From positions 29,891 to 93,890 of the forward strand of contig NW_026516814.1 in the NCBI RefSeq assembly GCF_025766255.1: 64,000 nt of DNA, in the 5' to 3' direction. The notes beneath the pieces were generated by a model. It was not told the origin of the DNA. It did no database searches and worked only from the letters and a program-made list of their open reading frames with translations. The translations under genes were made by a program, and so were the position numbers. Shown piece after piece: positions 33,973-47,698 of this stretch; positions within the stretch are counted from its first letter, which is position 1, and each line of letters starts with the position of its first letter. This DNA is from Zychaea mexicana (taxonomy: Eukaryota > Mucoromycota > Mucoromycetes > Mucorales > Lichtheimiaceae).

Positions 33973-36900
33973 TAGCAGATATACCAGCCATATCAGCCTT
34001 AAGCAGGCATTCTCTAGGAATACTCTGTAGCTTATATTACAATAAATGATTTCTCGCACTGCCAAAAACATATCCTAAAATTTGGTAGAGATTTGTAACT
34101 GATTGTCGTTAGAGAAAGATGAAGGACTGTCATCTTCGACCATTTGGCCACAGTCAGCAGAGTCCTTCGCCATGTTATTGCAAATACTGTCATGGCTGAA
34201 AAAAAAATAAGATAAAAAAATGGCATACCATCTATAACAAAAAAGATCACACGTTCAAAGCCTATGAGCGCCATACGAAGCTACCCAAGCTGCTCAAGCC
34301 ACTCAAACTTGAACAAACAATCCTCAATTTTTCCTTCTTTCCAACCCATAAAGCCATCCGAACCCTTTGCTCCCTGCCTACAAAACCATTTTACCGGTGC
34401 AAACGTCCAATCAATGGTGTATATATCGCTGTATGCTGCACGATGTACGATTTGTGTATGGTGCATTGATGGTGCATTGATGGTGTGTGGACGGTGTATG
34501 AATCGTGGATCGCGTATGAATCGTGGGGTTCAAGGTATCGAAAAGAGAGGAAAATCGCGGTGCAGAATCCTGGAACACTAAAAAAAATCACAAGTGCGAA
34601 CTTCACGCCATTTTTCTCAATTCGATACCTTGACCTTTTTACTAAAGCGCGTCTGAATACGTCGGTGGCTAGGACTAGCTGAAAACAAGCAAGAACGCTG
34701 TCGTCATTACAGTATTGCACTTCACTTAACATAGCTATGATGCATGGCAATAGTCTAGAAAGCATCACTACAGGTTGCAAATGTAACCATATTCATTTTG
34801 TGCTCTGTCTCCCACGGCGTTACACGGGGGTGATATCAATGGCGGTTGCGATACCAAACAGCAGCAATAGTCGTGGTGGCTATCATACGCTCATATGTAT
34901 ATGCTTCTGCGACTGGTGGCGCTGGCGGTGTTGATGGACACCATAGCTTGAGCAAACGCTTTTTAAACTTTGACTTTTCTTCTTCGTTAATGGTACTGGC
35001 TCGCTATTACAGCATCAGTCTTTCCATGAAGCATTTGTTAAGCGCTACGTATATATAGTTTCTTAAGAGCTAGCAGATACTTAAATCCGCTAGCTGAAAC
35101 GCATCTGCAGTAACATCAGCTTACGTTCGCCTGTATTTTTTTGCACAATAAGCGTGTTTGAAACTTGGGATTTTTCAGCCAAGTACCTACCGGCTACTTG
35201 CGACGATTGACTGCTCATAAACTCGGCCCTCCTTCGCCGCAAAGTGAAGCTTTCATAAAGATCCTCTGTGCTTCCTAACATCATCCAAAGCCTTATTGAC
35301 AGTTATTAAGTTATTTCAGTCGATCCTCGACATATTAAAATACATAAACAAAAGAATGTAATCCGTATGTGCCTTACAGATTCTTCAATTTTTGGGACCG
35401 ATGGCATTTTTCTTCCTTGTTATTCTTTATATCAAGTTCATCATGCCCTTCTGCCCAACAAGACGGCGGGTATAACAAGGCTTTGACAGCTCCCACGAAA
35501 CATGGCTCGTGCGACCTTATTATTTTCGGCTCTCGTTAACTCGATGGGTTTCAGAAAACAACAGTGCGATGTTCGCCCTGCTTGCTCATGATCAGCGTGT
35601 GGCGCTGGTAAAGATCTAGAATATCCTCTCGCACCCAATTGTACAAATGCGTTAATGATACCATAAAGTTTTAATGCAATTATACGTATGAGCAAAACTG
35701 ACATATAAGAAAATGACAGGGAGATACTTCGCTTTCAAATTTATTATATCATGTTCTCAATCTCATCAGCACTTAGATCTTTCTCCAAGTGTTGCCTGTA
35801 TAGTATTCTATCTATAGTAGTTTTTGAGTTTCATCCATACAGAAGGAATCTCGCGATGACCCAACCAAAGAGCTTCTATGATAGTAGGCATGTTACATTT
35901 GCCGTAACTGTCTTGAGCACTTTTATTTTCTTCTAGTCGTGCATTGTAGGTTATGTCAATATAACAATAGAAAATGATTTGCGATGGTTGAGTTGGTAAC
36001 ATATGATAATGCCGCGTAATAAAGTACACGCTACTTGAAAGCATATATGGTGGAATTTGTATAGAGCGAATTCGTCAGAATATGTGTGTGCATGGAGATA
36101 TTTCAGCGGATAGCAATCATGTAGGAGTACGGGCATGATAATGAACTTGCGAATTGTTTTAGATTGCATGGGTATATCCGGTGAAATAAAAACTCCATCT
36201 TTTGTATTCTTTCATCATAGTAAAAACAACAACATTTTTGTTATTCTTTATATTTTATGTTTTGCCTGACAATATCTTATCAATAGTACATAGTAGAAAC
36301 GACTACAATGCAATAGTTTACGATGTAAAATAGGGCGAAGTCGTTTAAACATTGCTGCTTATGCATTCCATTGTCGCTGTTGGCCATCAGCTGTTCAAAG
36401 CGCCAAGGATAGCAAACTGAAAAGTCAACATCAGGAGTGGCAAGACATAGTATGTAACTTGTTGCTACATGATTATCCTTGCTCACATAAAACTAAGAAT
36501 ATCATAGACCGTCTAGACCACAAAAAAGTGATAGCCGCTGAGTAGACCTACGTCGATATACTGTACCTTCACCAAATAGTCGGCTTAAAAATCTATCAGC
36601 GTTCATTGTACACGTAATCACAATAATTTCTGTTTGTTTGTCAGTTTTGCCACAAACAAGCGAGCGTTGTGTGTGTGTGTGTGTGTCCGTAGTTATGTGC
36701 TGAATGCAAGTCGATCAAAGGAGAGTGATCGAAAAAGGGACTTGGTGAAAGGTGGCACAACAGGGTTATCTTGAATGGGAGAGGTGTGCAACGACCGACG
36801 CAGTAATATGTGGTATCCTCTCATATGTACTGCTGCATTCATCGCCACATTTTATGTCTTATTCCCTCCTCATCACAGGGGGAATTTTTATAAAAAAAAG

Positions 36901-37145
36901 AGCGAGAGAGGGAAAGGGTCATGTTGATGTGACTTATAAGCTAAAGACCTATTCAGGCACAGAAGAAACCCAACTCGTTTTTCTCTTCTTTCCCTTCTTT
37001 CCCTCCCTCTCTCTCCCTCTTCCTTCCCTTGTTGCCGTCGTCTCTGTTTCCTCCACACCCGACCCCGACTTTTCTCCCTCTATCGCTCTACCTTCTTCAT
37101 AAACCGATTTCAATAGCGAAACTACAATAACAACAACAAACCAAA
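33973..37145. other. Long intergenic region, no supported gene
   Basis: About 3.2 kb. It contains short GATGGTGCATT-like tandem units (34458-34510), a small inverted repeat (34531-34635), a GT run near 36672, and a pyrimidine-rich stretch at 36978-37045 preceding the dynamin ATG. ORFs are short and featureless. Confidence 0.45.
34531..34635. repeat. Short inverted repeat
   Basis: TCAAGGTATCGAA on the left is mirrored by TTCGATACCTTGA on the right, with weaker pairing continuing inwards for about 30 bases per arm. It could be a very small MITE or a terminator-like hairpin. No target duplication was recognised. Confidence 0.45.
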
Positions 37146-40100
37146 ATGGACAACGTAATTGACCTTGTCAACAAAATCCAAGACGTGTTCTCGACCATTG
37201 GCGTCGGCAATGACAGTCTCGATCTACCACAAATCATAACTGTCGGTTCGCAAAGTGCAGGAAAGTCCTCTGTCCTAGAAAATATAGTCCAACGCGATTT
37301 TCTACCGCGTGGTAGCGGCATTGTTACTCGTCGTCCACTTGTGCTGCAACTCGTGACATTACCAGCAGCTGCAACATCAGAAGATTACGGCGAGTTCCTT
37401 CATGTGCCAAGCAAGCGATTCTATGACTTTCAGCAAGTGCGCGAGGAAATTGAACAGGATACGGCCCGGATTGCTGGCAATAACAAGGGTATCTCACGAC
37501 AACCGATCCATTTGAAGATATATTCGAAAAAAGTCTTGAACTTGACCATGGTGGATTTGCCCGGTTTGACAAAGGTAGTTTCTGTCGTCAAAGCAATCTT
37601 TGATCCACCTCCCGCTCCCTCTCGTCCTTGCATTGACAACAAATTTATCTTATTTTTATTCTGTGTCTTTTGTTAGATTCCTATAGGTACAGATATAGTA
37701 GAAGAGGAAGGATTGCAGAGGGCGATTACTCAAGTGGCTCATTTGTTTTTATTATTTAATCGTGGGAAGGGGATCAACCTGCGGACATTGAGAAGCAGAT
37801 ACGAAGTCTGGTTCTGGATTACATTTCCAAGCCGAACAGGTAATTTATAGCTTTGAAATGGATCCTGGAGAAAACGACGAAGGCTAGCGAGTCAGTAGTA
37901 ATAACGCATGGTCCCTATAACAGTATCATTCTTGCTGTAAGCCCGGCCAACACAGACATTGCCAACTCGGACAGCTTGAAATTGGCACGAAAGGTCGATC
38001 CAGCCGGCAAACGAACGATCGGCGTCGTTACAAAACTAGACTTGATGGATGCAGGCACCAATGCATTAGACATTCTAACGGGCCGTGCGTTCCCATTGAA
38101 GCTTGGATTTGTTGGATTGGTCAACAGAAGTCAACAGGATATTTTGACGAACAAGTCGATGGGGGACGCACTCAAGGCTGAGCAAGAATTCTTTGAACGA
38201 CATGCAGCATACAAAGGAATTGCTGCCAGATGTGGGTCGGCCTATTTAGCCAAACAGTTAAACTCGGTAAGACAGAACACACCCCCTGTCTATGTACTCA
38301 CATCCAGTTGTTGGGTCGGACAAAAGCATTTTGATTATTAACAATCTGTGTGTGTGTATGTAATGTTGTACGACATGCTTGTCACAAATACGCGCACAAT
38401 ATAATTCATTAGATCTTGGTGGCGCATATTCGGGATAAGCTGCCCGACATGCGGTCTAAATTAAGTGCCATGATTGGCCAGACTCAGCATGAGCTTGCCC
38501 AGTATGGTGATCCTGCCTTCATTGGCAGCGCACACAAGGTATAATGACAAGGACTATCATTCAAGGTTCACTATTGCTAACAACGATACACAACTCGTCA
38601 ATCGCGTGCTGTCTATTCTGTATAGGGTTCGCTGGTGCTCAAGATGCTTACCATGTTTGCAACACAATTCACGGCATCCATTGATGGCACGTCGCCCGAA
38701 ATATCCACCAAAGAACTGTAAGAGACGATCTCATAGAGGAAGTAAAAAAATATATATAGAAAAATGTAGGAATAGCTTCATTAATTGGGATCAACGGATG
38801 GTGATAGATCTGGCGGTGCACGAATCTACTTTATCTTCAATAACATCTTTGGTCACGCACTGGATGCCATTATCCCCTGCTCCAATATCACCAATGACGA
38901 TATCCGTACTGCCATTCGCAATTCCACAGGCCCTCGATGCTCGCTCTTTGTCCCAGAGTTGGCATTCGACTTACTCGTTCGACCACAAATACGACTCTTA
39001 GAGGCACCTAGTTTGCGATGCGTTGACATGGCATTCCAAGAATTGTCCAAGATCTGTCACACATGTCATACAAAGGTAACAAAGGTTTTTGCTATGTTTG
39101 ATTTCGTTGCGCCTGTTCGACTGACTTTACTATATCTCTTGTTTTCAAGGAATTGATGCGATTCCCAAAACTGCATTCAAAACTGATTGATGTCGTTTCT
39201 GACTTGTTACACGAACGCCTTGGTCCTACCTCATCCTATGTCAAAAGCCTGATTGATCTTGAATGCGCATATATCAACACAAATCATCCCGATTTCCCTG
39301 GTGCAACCGGTGCCATGTATGAATTAGAAAAGAACAGAAATAAAGGTCGTAAAAAGCAGGCTCAGGTATAGATCATTGCAGGGCGGGTGGAAAATTCATG
39401 TGATGACAGGGTCCTATGTTACTTAAAAAACCATTTTAGCAGGAAACTCTGAAGGTAAATGGTGTATCACAAACAGCAGCTGATCCTATGCGCCGTACAG
39501 AACGCTCCTTGTCTGTAACATCTTCTACGACCGGCGCATCCGCGTCGTCACCATCAAAAGATTCGTTTTTGAACTACTTTTTCGGTGGCGCCGCACGAAC
39601 AGATCGACCAGCTCTCTCAGGAGCGCATGATAAGCAACACGCACATCCAATGTCACTAGCAACAGAAATCGAAGGAGAACTAGAATCACATTTTGCAAAC
39701 AACGTAAGGATGATCCTCCTTTTCTTTCAATCCTAGCAGTCATTTACCAAAAGAACAGGGATATATACGTGCGCGTGCCTGTTACGTGATGCAATATTCT
39801 TTATTGATGTGTGGATGTGTGGGAACCCTTGATTTAGTTTACTTTGGAATCAGGAGAAGACTTGCTTCTACAATCATCTGACAAGGAAGACATGGAAGTG
39901 GAGCTGATAAGTAAGTGGTCCTCTTTAAAGACGGTTTGTTGCAATATCGACTAACAATTAGATATCCTGCCAATGTAAAAATAGGGACCTTGATTATATC
40001 CTATTTTAATATTGTCCGTAAAACCATCCAGGATCTGGTTCCGAAAGCCATCATGCATCTATTGGTTAATTTTACCCGCGAATCGGTACAGAACCGGCTC

Positions 40101-40238
40101 GTGTCCGAGCTGTATCGTGAAGATCTCTTTAGTGAACTCTTACTAGAGGATTCAGCTGTGGCTGCCGAGCGTACACGGTGCAAAGCCATGCTGGACATGT
40201 ATCGAAAAGCTTTCGGCATCATTAGCGAGTCCATTTAG
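37146..40238 (+). CDS. DNM1: Dynamin-related GTPase, Dnm1/Drp1 type, 11 exons
   Basis: A large GTPase that constricts mitochondria (and usually peroxisomes) for fission. Exons 37146-37574, 37677-37686 (10 nt), 37770-37839, 37924-38266, 38413-38538, 38626-38717, 38808-39075, 39150-39365, 39443-39703, 39838-39910 and 39985-40238 keep phase and give 713 residues. G1 is [12 protein letters not shown], the switch-I region contains GIVTRRPL, G3 is DLPGLTK, and G4 is [16 protein letters not shown] spans the microexon. The middle domain ([48 protein letters not shown]) and the C-terminal GED ([31 protein letters not shown]) match Dnm1 more closely than Vps1 as I know them. The variable B-insert contains [12 protein letters not shown]. 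The leader is pyrimidine-rich. Confidence 0.92.
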
Positions 40239-40752
40239 AAAAGGTGAAGAGGTGGAAGATATACAGTAGCGCAACAGTTAATACCTAATTACACATAAAG
40301 AATGCTCGTCTTTGTTGCATGTTGGCATGTTTGACTTGGTTTTGTAGCTTGCATACATTAATCAAAGTTGTAAGGTTTTTAATAAAATTTGTTGATCGCG
40401 ATGATCATGTTATAGCGATAATAATAGTAATAGTAATAGTAATAGTAGTAATAGGATAATAATAGTAAAAAGAAACTGCAAAAGAAAATAAATAAACGGG
40501 AAATGCTACAGGAGAGAGGGAGAATAACAAAGTAGAGGACGGCCAGAAAAGGAAAAGGGATTCTTTTTTGGGATTTTGGAAGTACAGACTAATGAAAAAG
40601 GGGTGGGAAGAACGCCGTGTGGGGCAGCAAGTGCATGAGCTGAATACGTGTGTGCTTTGCGGGGAGAGTGGGGGCAGAAGAACAGGTTGTGCATAGATAC
40701 ATGGTTTATGTAAATTGAAAGTATCATGTATGCTGTAAGAGACGCACTATTA
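40239..40752. other. Convergent intergenic region with TAATAG simple repeat
   Basis: Lies between the dynamin and RhoGAP 3' ends. It contains an (TAA/TAG)n microsatellite at about 40425-40465. This is where both 3' UTRs must lie. No gene seen. Confidence 0.5.
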
Positions 40753-43700
40753 CTATTGTCGCCCCAACAGCCATGATCTTCGATTTCGCTGCTTGGGCTC
40801 ATTACAAGACTGTGGACTTGTCGGTGGCGTTATTGGAGGATGTTCATCTGATGGCGAAGATGACGACGACGGATGGATAAGCTGCTCCAGACTTCTTACA
40901 GTCTGCCTCGATGACACGGTCGTGGTAAAACTCTCCAATGTCCTAGGATCATGCAAGAAGGGAATCCAGTTTGGCGGTACCTGTACGTAGTAGTGTGTGT
41001 AAGATGGGGGGGGAGGAGGAGTTATTGATTAGTGAGTCGTGAAGGAGTAGAATAGATGATATGCGTGGAGGAAGATGGGCAATAGGGAAGGAGGCTTATT
41101 TTTAAGGGGAGCAGAGGCCCAAAGGAAAGCAAATAAACATTCAAAATGGCGGCGGGGGAGGAAGTATTTGTCAATAAACAGCAATTACCTTGCAGAATTC
41201 TTCTTGATAGTGAATCAGCATTTCAACAATGCGAATTTCCTCACGCGCACCGCGTTGTCGTTCTTCAGCCAGCTCTTTGGATGCCGTGGGTGAATAAAAA
41301 ATGGTGGGTGCAATCACCCGTGCCAGGTTGGTAACGTCCATTCTGTTTGTCTCGTAAAATGTGGCGACCCATTTCAGAAACAAAAAGAGGAGCTGCATTG
41401 TGTCACGGTTTGGCTTGGGAAGCATGCAGCACGCCAAATGAAGCACAGTCTTGGTCTTAGACTCAGTTTCCATCCCTGCATACATACAAAGAAGAAGAAG
41501 AAGAAGAAGAAGCCCAGTCGTCAAAGTGTCAGAAGAAAAAATATACAATAGGACATTGCTGTGTAGATAGCACATACTAGAAGAGTATGTACTAGAGGAA
41601 GGACTTACGTGTAGATGTGACGAGCAAATTATAGAGCTTAAATGTCAGTAACGGCTCCGGCAACTCACGTAGATAGCGTTTCAATAAAGCGGCCAGTTGG
41701 ATAGGTGATTCGTTCAGGTACGTCGTGCTCGTGCTGTTTTGGTCAATCGCGTCGCATATTTCATTGAGCTCACGAATGTTTCCATTTTTACGGAAAACGC
41801 CTTCGAGTGACATGTCTACAAACAAAGAGCCATTGTATGTTGTTGTCAGCTGACTTTGGGCACATCGATTGAACTTTTTTCTATTTCTTTGCAGTTTTAA
41901 TGGTGTTGATGATGCTGTTGTCATCCACTAATATTACCCATGCCAAGTAGCGCCAGGATGCAGTTTTTTACAATGACAGGAATCTCTGCGGTAGGCGCAA
42001 AACAAGACGCCAGCATGCTGTTCGTGCATGGTAAAGAAGCAGCAGTGGCGCTGCCTGTGCTTTTGTCTCGTGCTGCTAGAATTGCAAGCGGAACACCAAA
42101 TGTCTTTCTACTGTTGCTGCTGCTGCTGCTGCTGCCACCTGATGCTGGTACTGGGGATCGGCTTGTTGCTTCAGAATGTTTGTTGCTGCTGTTGTGATGA
42201 TGATTACTATTAATATTGGGTGTCGCCGCTGCTGCTGCTGCTGCTGCTGGTCGTGTTGCCGGCGGTACCGTAACGCCACTATTACTACCACCACAACCAC
42301 CAACAGCAACACTACTGCTTGCCCCGACTTTGGCTTTAAGCCGATACCATAGTGACGTTCGTTTCGTTTCTACAATGGCAATCAGTTGATCCAACGAGAG
42401 AAATTCGTGGACGATGGATTCCAGGTACAGTACAGCCATATGTCGCACGATTGTATCTTGGACTGCCGATAATTGTGCAAGCTGACACGTGTCAATGCTG
42501 TTGCTGCTGCTGCTGGTGCTGTCGTCGGGAGGAGAGGGTGGGCCGACCGGAGTAGAGACGCCTTCCGATGTGTCCAATGAGCATAGGGATGTCCTTCGTT
42601 GCACCACTGCTGTTGCAGATGAGGGTGCTTCTTCCTGTTCTTGTTGTTGCTGTTGTTGCGGGTGTCCAATGATTAATACGCCTCTATTTCCAGCACCGTT
42701 ATTGTTCATGCTTCGTCTGTTGTTATTGCTTCGGTCAAAAACATCATAAAGTGGCCGGCGCTCTTTTCGATTGTTACTAAGCGCTCGTCGTAAACTTCCC
42801 AAACGACCGCCTCCGCCACCGGTGGGAGTGGTAGGACTTGCGGATTGTTCGCGTACACTCGTTACGCGTCGTATAGCTGATGATGTAGAAGTAGTTGCTT
42901 CGGGTGTAATATGGGCGTTGTTGTTGTTGTTGTTGTTGTCATTTTCGTTGCTGCTGTCTCTGGTCGATTTGGCACGTTTCACGTTTGTCAGGTGTACAGA
43001 GCCGAAAAGCGACTGACGACGAGTACCTCCATCCCCATTACCACCGCGGTTCATTAATCGCAAGATAGAAGATTGTCGCTTGCCTCTGTTTGCATCCGCA
43101 TCTAGCTTGGTTTCATATTCATGCAGCATCACTTTCTTGGAGCTTTCGTCCGCCTCTTTCACTGTTTCATATCAAAAGAGAAAAAAGGGAGAAATATAAA
43201 GGAAGAAGAAAAGGAAAGAAAAAGATTAAGGAGGAGACGGGGAGAAAAAAGGACGTGTCAATAATAATAAAGGAACGGGTATATGCAGTGTTTGTATTAA
43301 TAGCGCAGCAGCGATAGCAGCAGTAGTAGTAGCCACATACCTGATGATAGGATTGCATTGTTGTTGTTGTTGTTGCTGGTGCTATTACTCGTGCTGCTGG
43401 GTAAAGCATGGAGCCGTGCCAATGCAGCTTTGACGTGATCAAGATACTGTTCCAACCGACTAATGTGAGCAATCACCTGGGTATTGTCTGCAGCTGTAGG
43501 AGTAGCAGCAGCAGCAGCAGCAGCAGCAGCAGGTAATGCTTGCTGTTGGCGCTTGTCGGTGCAACAAATGTTACATAACAGGACTGCTGTTTGCTGCTGC
43601 TGGTTCTGTGGGAGGTAGCCACCGTTATTATCCTTATTGCTACATTCTTCCTCTCCTGTGATGGCAACAATCGTGCCGGCAGCAGTAGCCGTGGACGGTG

Positions 43701-46668
43701 AAGGATGATGGCTCAAACGCGCCCTTTGCAACTCCTTGGAAAGTGGACGATGGCATCGGGTGCAGATGAAGCACGAGGTGTGCCACCGCAGTGCCCCCTT
43801 TTTAAGACACTCGTCGTCGATAGCCCGGAAGCATCTTTGGCATCGATCGACACTGATTGTGCCTTCGGACGAAGAATGGAAAAACGGCTCGTCCTTAAAC
43901 CAGTAGCGGCCCGCCATCCATACACGCTTTTTCTCCAATAACAAGAGATTGGCGAGGAACCGGTATACTGCGTCTTGCACGTTGTGCTGGCCCTCCTAAA
44001 AGAATTGCGTGTACGATTGCAGTAGCAGCAACAGTATGTATGAAAAGAGATGGAGGGCGAGAGAAAATAGAAAAGGGGATTTAAAAATATAAAAGAAGCA
44101 AAGAAAAATAGAAGGCAAGGACACGATTTTTTTTAGAAATGCAATTCATCCCACAGAGCACATACGCTTGCACCCATATTCTACACGGGCACAGCAAGGC
44201 AGGCGAGAGAGCGCTAGGCTTTAATTGTCAAATATATGGCGCTTACCAATCGTAGTGCCTCTGTGAGACCAATGCGGATCAGGGTTTTCAGGTTCTGGGC
44301 CATGCCCGTCACGAGCGACAACAGCTCCTGGGTGACACAAGTGTCTTTTTGCTCCATATCGTCGTGGTACGCGAGTAAATGGAAGAAACGGATGATCTGT
44401 TGGCACACGGCTCTCGGTTCGCTTATGCATTGCAGGACTATTGATAGAGAGAGAGAGAGAGAGAGGTGTGTGTGCAATCGGTGGAATGAGTGGGGAGCAC
44501 AATCAAGCCAAAAAAGTCAATGTAATTGTGTGGCGCTTTCCACATAGCACACCATCACACAAAGTGTTTGTTTACCTTCACCGTTGTCCACCAAAGCCAT
44601 GTTGATCCAATCGAGCGCCGAAAATAAAACTTCAAGATGTGTGACAAACTGGGCGGCCATTCGCAGTCCTTCCACGTACGCGCCTGCAGCAACATGGAGT
44701 AGCATGTCCGAGATGCAAGTCGCCGACGACTCCTCGAACGCCGAGAGATCCGTCCAGATGCGATTCACCTTTTTTTCCACTAGCACTTGCACCTCTTGTA
44801 ATTGCCGAGCATCCATCAACTTGGGATCTTCTATGCGGGATTTTTTGTGGGTGCGTACGTGATTTTGGGGGAGGCGTGAGGTTTTGGGGTAGCGCAGTGG
44901 TGCAGAAAGATGATCAACATTTACGTTTTTGTTTTAGGGAAAGAAGAAAAAAAGGAAAGTAAGAAACCATTATGCTTTGTGATGGTGTGTTATGCAGCTT
45001 CTTACCGTGGTGGTAATAAGATTCGCATAATCGAATGTTCCAAAACTGCATGAAATCGAAAATAGAGTAGGGAATAAGAGCAGCCGAGTCAATACAGTGC
45101 GTGCATATGCTGCTAACTGCAGTAGCAGTAGTCATATAATAGCACATAGTAGTAGTAGTAGTACTAGCAGTGTATACATATATAGCTCGACAGAGTGCTG
45201 CCCTACCTTTTGTATCATGTAACATTCGGGGTGCCATTTCTTGCCAGGGTAATGGTGATGCTCCACAAACTGCTTCAAAATGGCCTGGTCGCAGCCAGCA
45301 CAGTGGGTTTTGCGTAGCATTGAAAAGTGGTATCGACAATAGGCTTGTCCGTCGTATTCAAAACATGGCTCGCCAAGCTCTTTGCCTAGCCGCACGCAGT
45401 CCGGGCATTGCAAGCATTGTGGATGAAATCGCAAGTCGTTGCTGACAGGTCCCTGGATGGGCTGATCGCAGTGCCGGCATATCAGTCCGAGGTGAGCATA
45501 GTAGTGATATTCGCACAGTATCAAGGCTCGCTGGACATGTTCGTTTTTGGTCTCGAGTGCATAAAACTTGGATGCAACCAGTTTGTGACAATCCTAGATT
45601 AGAATCAAAGAATGAATAGAAAATAGAAACATTTATGCAAAATCAGTCATCTTTTCTTTAGGGTTTTCTTTTTGTCTTCCCACCTCCCTTCTTTTCTATC
45701 TAAGCCCTCGCCTATGGCTTTATTAGGTTGTGGTAGCAATTAGCATCGAGGTAAGACACCAACCCACTAATAACGCCTTTCCCCTTTCAACTCTCTCTTT
45801 CTTTCTTATTTGTGCTATGACCCTTGTGCATTGAGAATTTAGAAGCGATTCTGTCGTCGTTGTCATCATCTGTCGCGTATGATGCAGATTATAGTATATG
45901 CGTACCCTGCAGTTTCCGCTTCAATCTCTTCCTGAGACACACACTTGGCTAATATACTTAACCTTTGAGAAACAGAGGATCCGCAAACAGGAATGGCTCC
46001 TTGGAGTGTTTCTTGGATGGAGTGGTATGTAATACAAAAAGATACTCGCCACCCAAATATCACACCGCCCCCTTTTGTTTCCATTGTTTGCTCCTTAACG
46101 CATCTACGCACGCACATTTGCTTTGTTCACTTACTCGCTTACTTACTCACCTACTCACTTGAGTAACCAATAGGTGGAAATATTCGTGTCTCAACTTGCT
46201 CTTCTCTGTACTCCCCCGCACCCCATCCTCTCATCATCATCCCCACCCTCTTTTCTCTTACTTCTCACGCACGTCTTTCTCTCGCTGCCCCCCCTCTTCC
46301 TTTCCCCTTAAAATATCACCTGGATCTCAACGAGCCGATAGCTTTTTTCTTTGTTTGTGAATCCTGTCCTCCTTTACCGATCTATCCATTTTGAATTCCA
46401 CGACACGTACCCGCCTTTTTCTTTTTTTTTTGGTGGCCCGTCTATCCCGGTCACTCCAAGAAGAGATTCCTTTCTTTCTGTCACCCTTCCCCACGCCTCT
46501 TTTGATATGATGTTGCGGTTGCAGAGTGAGTAGGTGAGGGAGACAGTAAGCGGATAAGTTAAGAGCGAATGTGCGCACTCGCAAAAAAGTATAAATGTGC
46601 ATATATACAAGTATATATAGAAATAAAGAATTTGCAAGGGGCCGTAGCACGCAAAAAGATAGAAAGAA

Positions 46669-46702
<34 letters not shown>

Positions 46703-47073
46703 GGGCGTATAGTGAAGTGTAAATCCGATAATTCCCCCAATGCTGCCACTCACAGTATTGCATGAAAAAAATAACAATTACTCACCTCGCAAATAAAGCA
46801 ATTATAGTGGTATGTTTCGCCTAACGCTCGCACAAGCGCGCCGTCACCTTTCAAGCAAGGCTGTGCACACGCGCGACAGCTACGTATCGGTCGTCGAGGT
46901 TCGCGAGTCCACTCAGGACAAGGAGTCGTTGCTGCTGTCGTCGTCGTTGTCGTTGTGTCTGTTGTTGTAACGTTTGAATCGTGCTTGGTTTCAATCATGG
47001 TCATTTTGGTGTCGCTGCTTGCGTCGGTCGTTTCAACATCTTCCACTAATTCATGGGCGAATGTTGTTGCCAT
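40753..47073 (-). CDS. LIM-domain Rho GTPase-activating protein (Rga1/Rga2 type), 10 exons
   Basis: Expected to turn off Cdc42/Rho GTPases in cell polarity. Minus-strand exons 47073-46786, 45593-45207, 45045-45006, 44827-44576, 44437-44247, 43995-43341, 43161-41938, 41815-41609, 41475-41189 and 40980-40753 join in phase to 1252 residues. N-terminal LIM fingers: CRACAQPC..CFICEDCH, then CRHCDQPI..CLQCPDC, then a partial CAGCDQAI..HPECY. A fourth LIM-like finger (CQRCFRAI..CFICTRC) follows an alpha-helical region. Long low-complexity poly-Ala/Gln/Asn/Ser segments from CAG/CTG-type repeats fill the middle. The C-terminal RhoGAP domain has DMSLEGVFRKNGN (catalytic Arg finger), LAALLKRYLRELPEPLL and NLARVIAPTIF. 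Introns hold GA and GTA microsatellites. The layout matches fungal Rga proteins. Confidence 0.9.
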
Positions 47074-47698
47074 GGCGACCAGATATGTCTGTCAGAAAAG
47101 CTAATGTCCGAGCTTGTGTGTCGATGATATACGGTTATGACAGCGAGCGAGAGTAAGAGAGAGAGAGAGAGTAAAGAAGAACTTAATGTGAGGATCTCTC
47201 TCTGTAACTATGTTTAGCAGCGCGCGTAGAATAGGTGCCGTTCGTCGTCGTCTTCTTCGTCGTCGTCGTTGTCAGCTGGCGCGAGTCTGTCGTCGTGGTT
47301 ATCGTCGTTTGTTGCAAAGAAAGAAGGAAGAGTGAGCTAGGGTTATCGACAGAGCCAAGAGAAAAAGAGATTTGGGAAAGCGAAAGAAAGGGCAAGAAAG
47401 AAAATGGTTGTTTGCAGAAAAGAAAGGGGGGTGATCAGAAAGAGGGGCTGTGTGAGAAGAAGACGGAGAGGAGATGGGGGATGGGGGATGGGGAGGGAAG
47501 TCGTGAAAGGTGGATAGAGTCGAGTATAGAGCAACGGCCGCCACCGTTGAACGGCTGGAACCCACTCGTCGTAGGAGTTACATTACCTACGGTGCGTACT
47601 GATCGATTGCCATTCCATTTTCTTGGTACGACGACAACAACAGCAACAACAACAAATAGCAAATAAATACTTGTTTTTTTTTTATTGTTGCTCGATTG
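47074..47698. other. Region between the RhoGAP start and the Elg1 stop
   Basis: About 625 bp containing the RhoGAP promoter/leader (rich in GAGA and CGTCGT runs near 47150-47310) and the 3' end region of the upstream minus-strand gene. The ORFs here are low-complexity artefacts. Confidence 0.5.

Noticed and set aside
42200..42260. Poly-CTG/CAG tracts in the RhoGAP gene as mobile or regulatory elements
   Set aside because: They are in-frame codon repeats encoding Ala/Gln/Ser runs inside the coding exon.
46260..46780. Several overlapping minus-strand ORFs with poly-Ser/Leu
   Set aside because: They lie in an intron of the RhoGAP gene and arise from a GAGA microsatellite.
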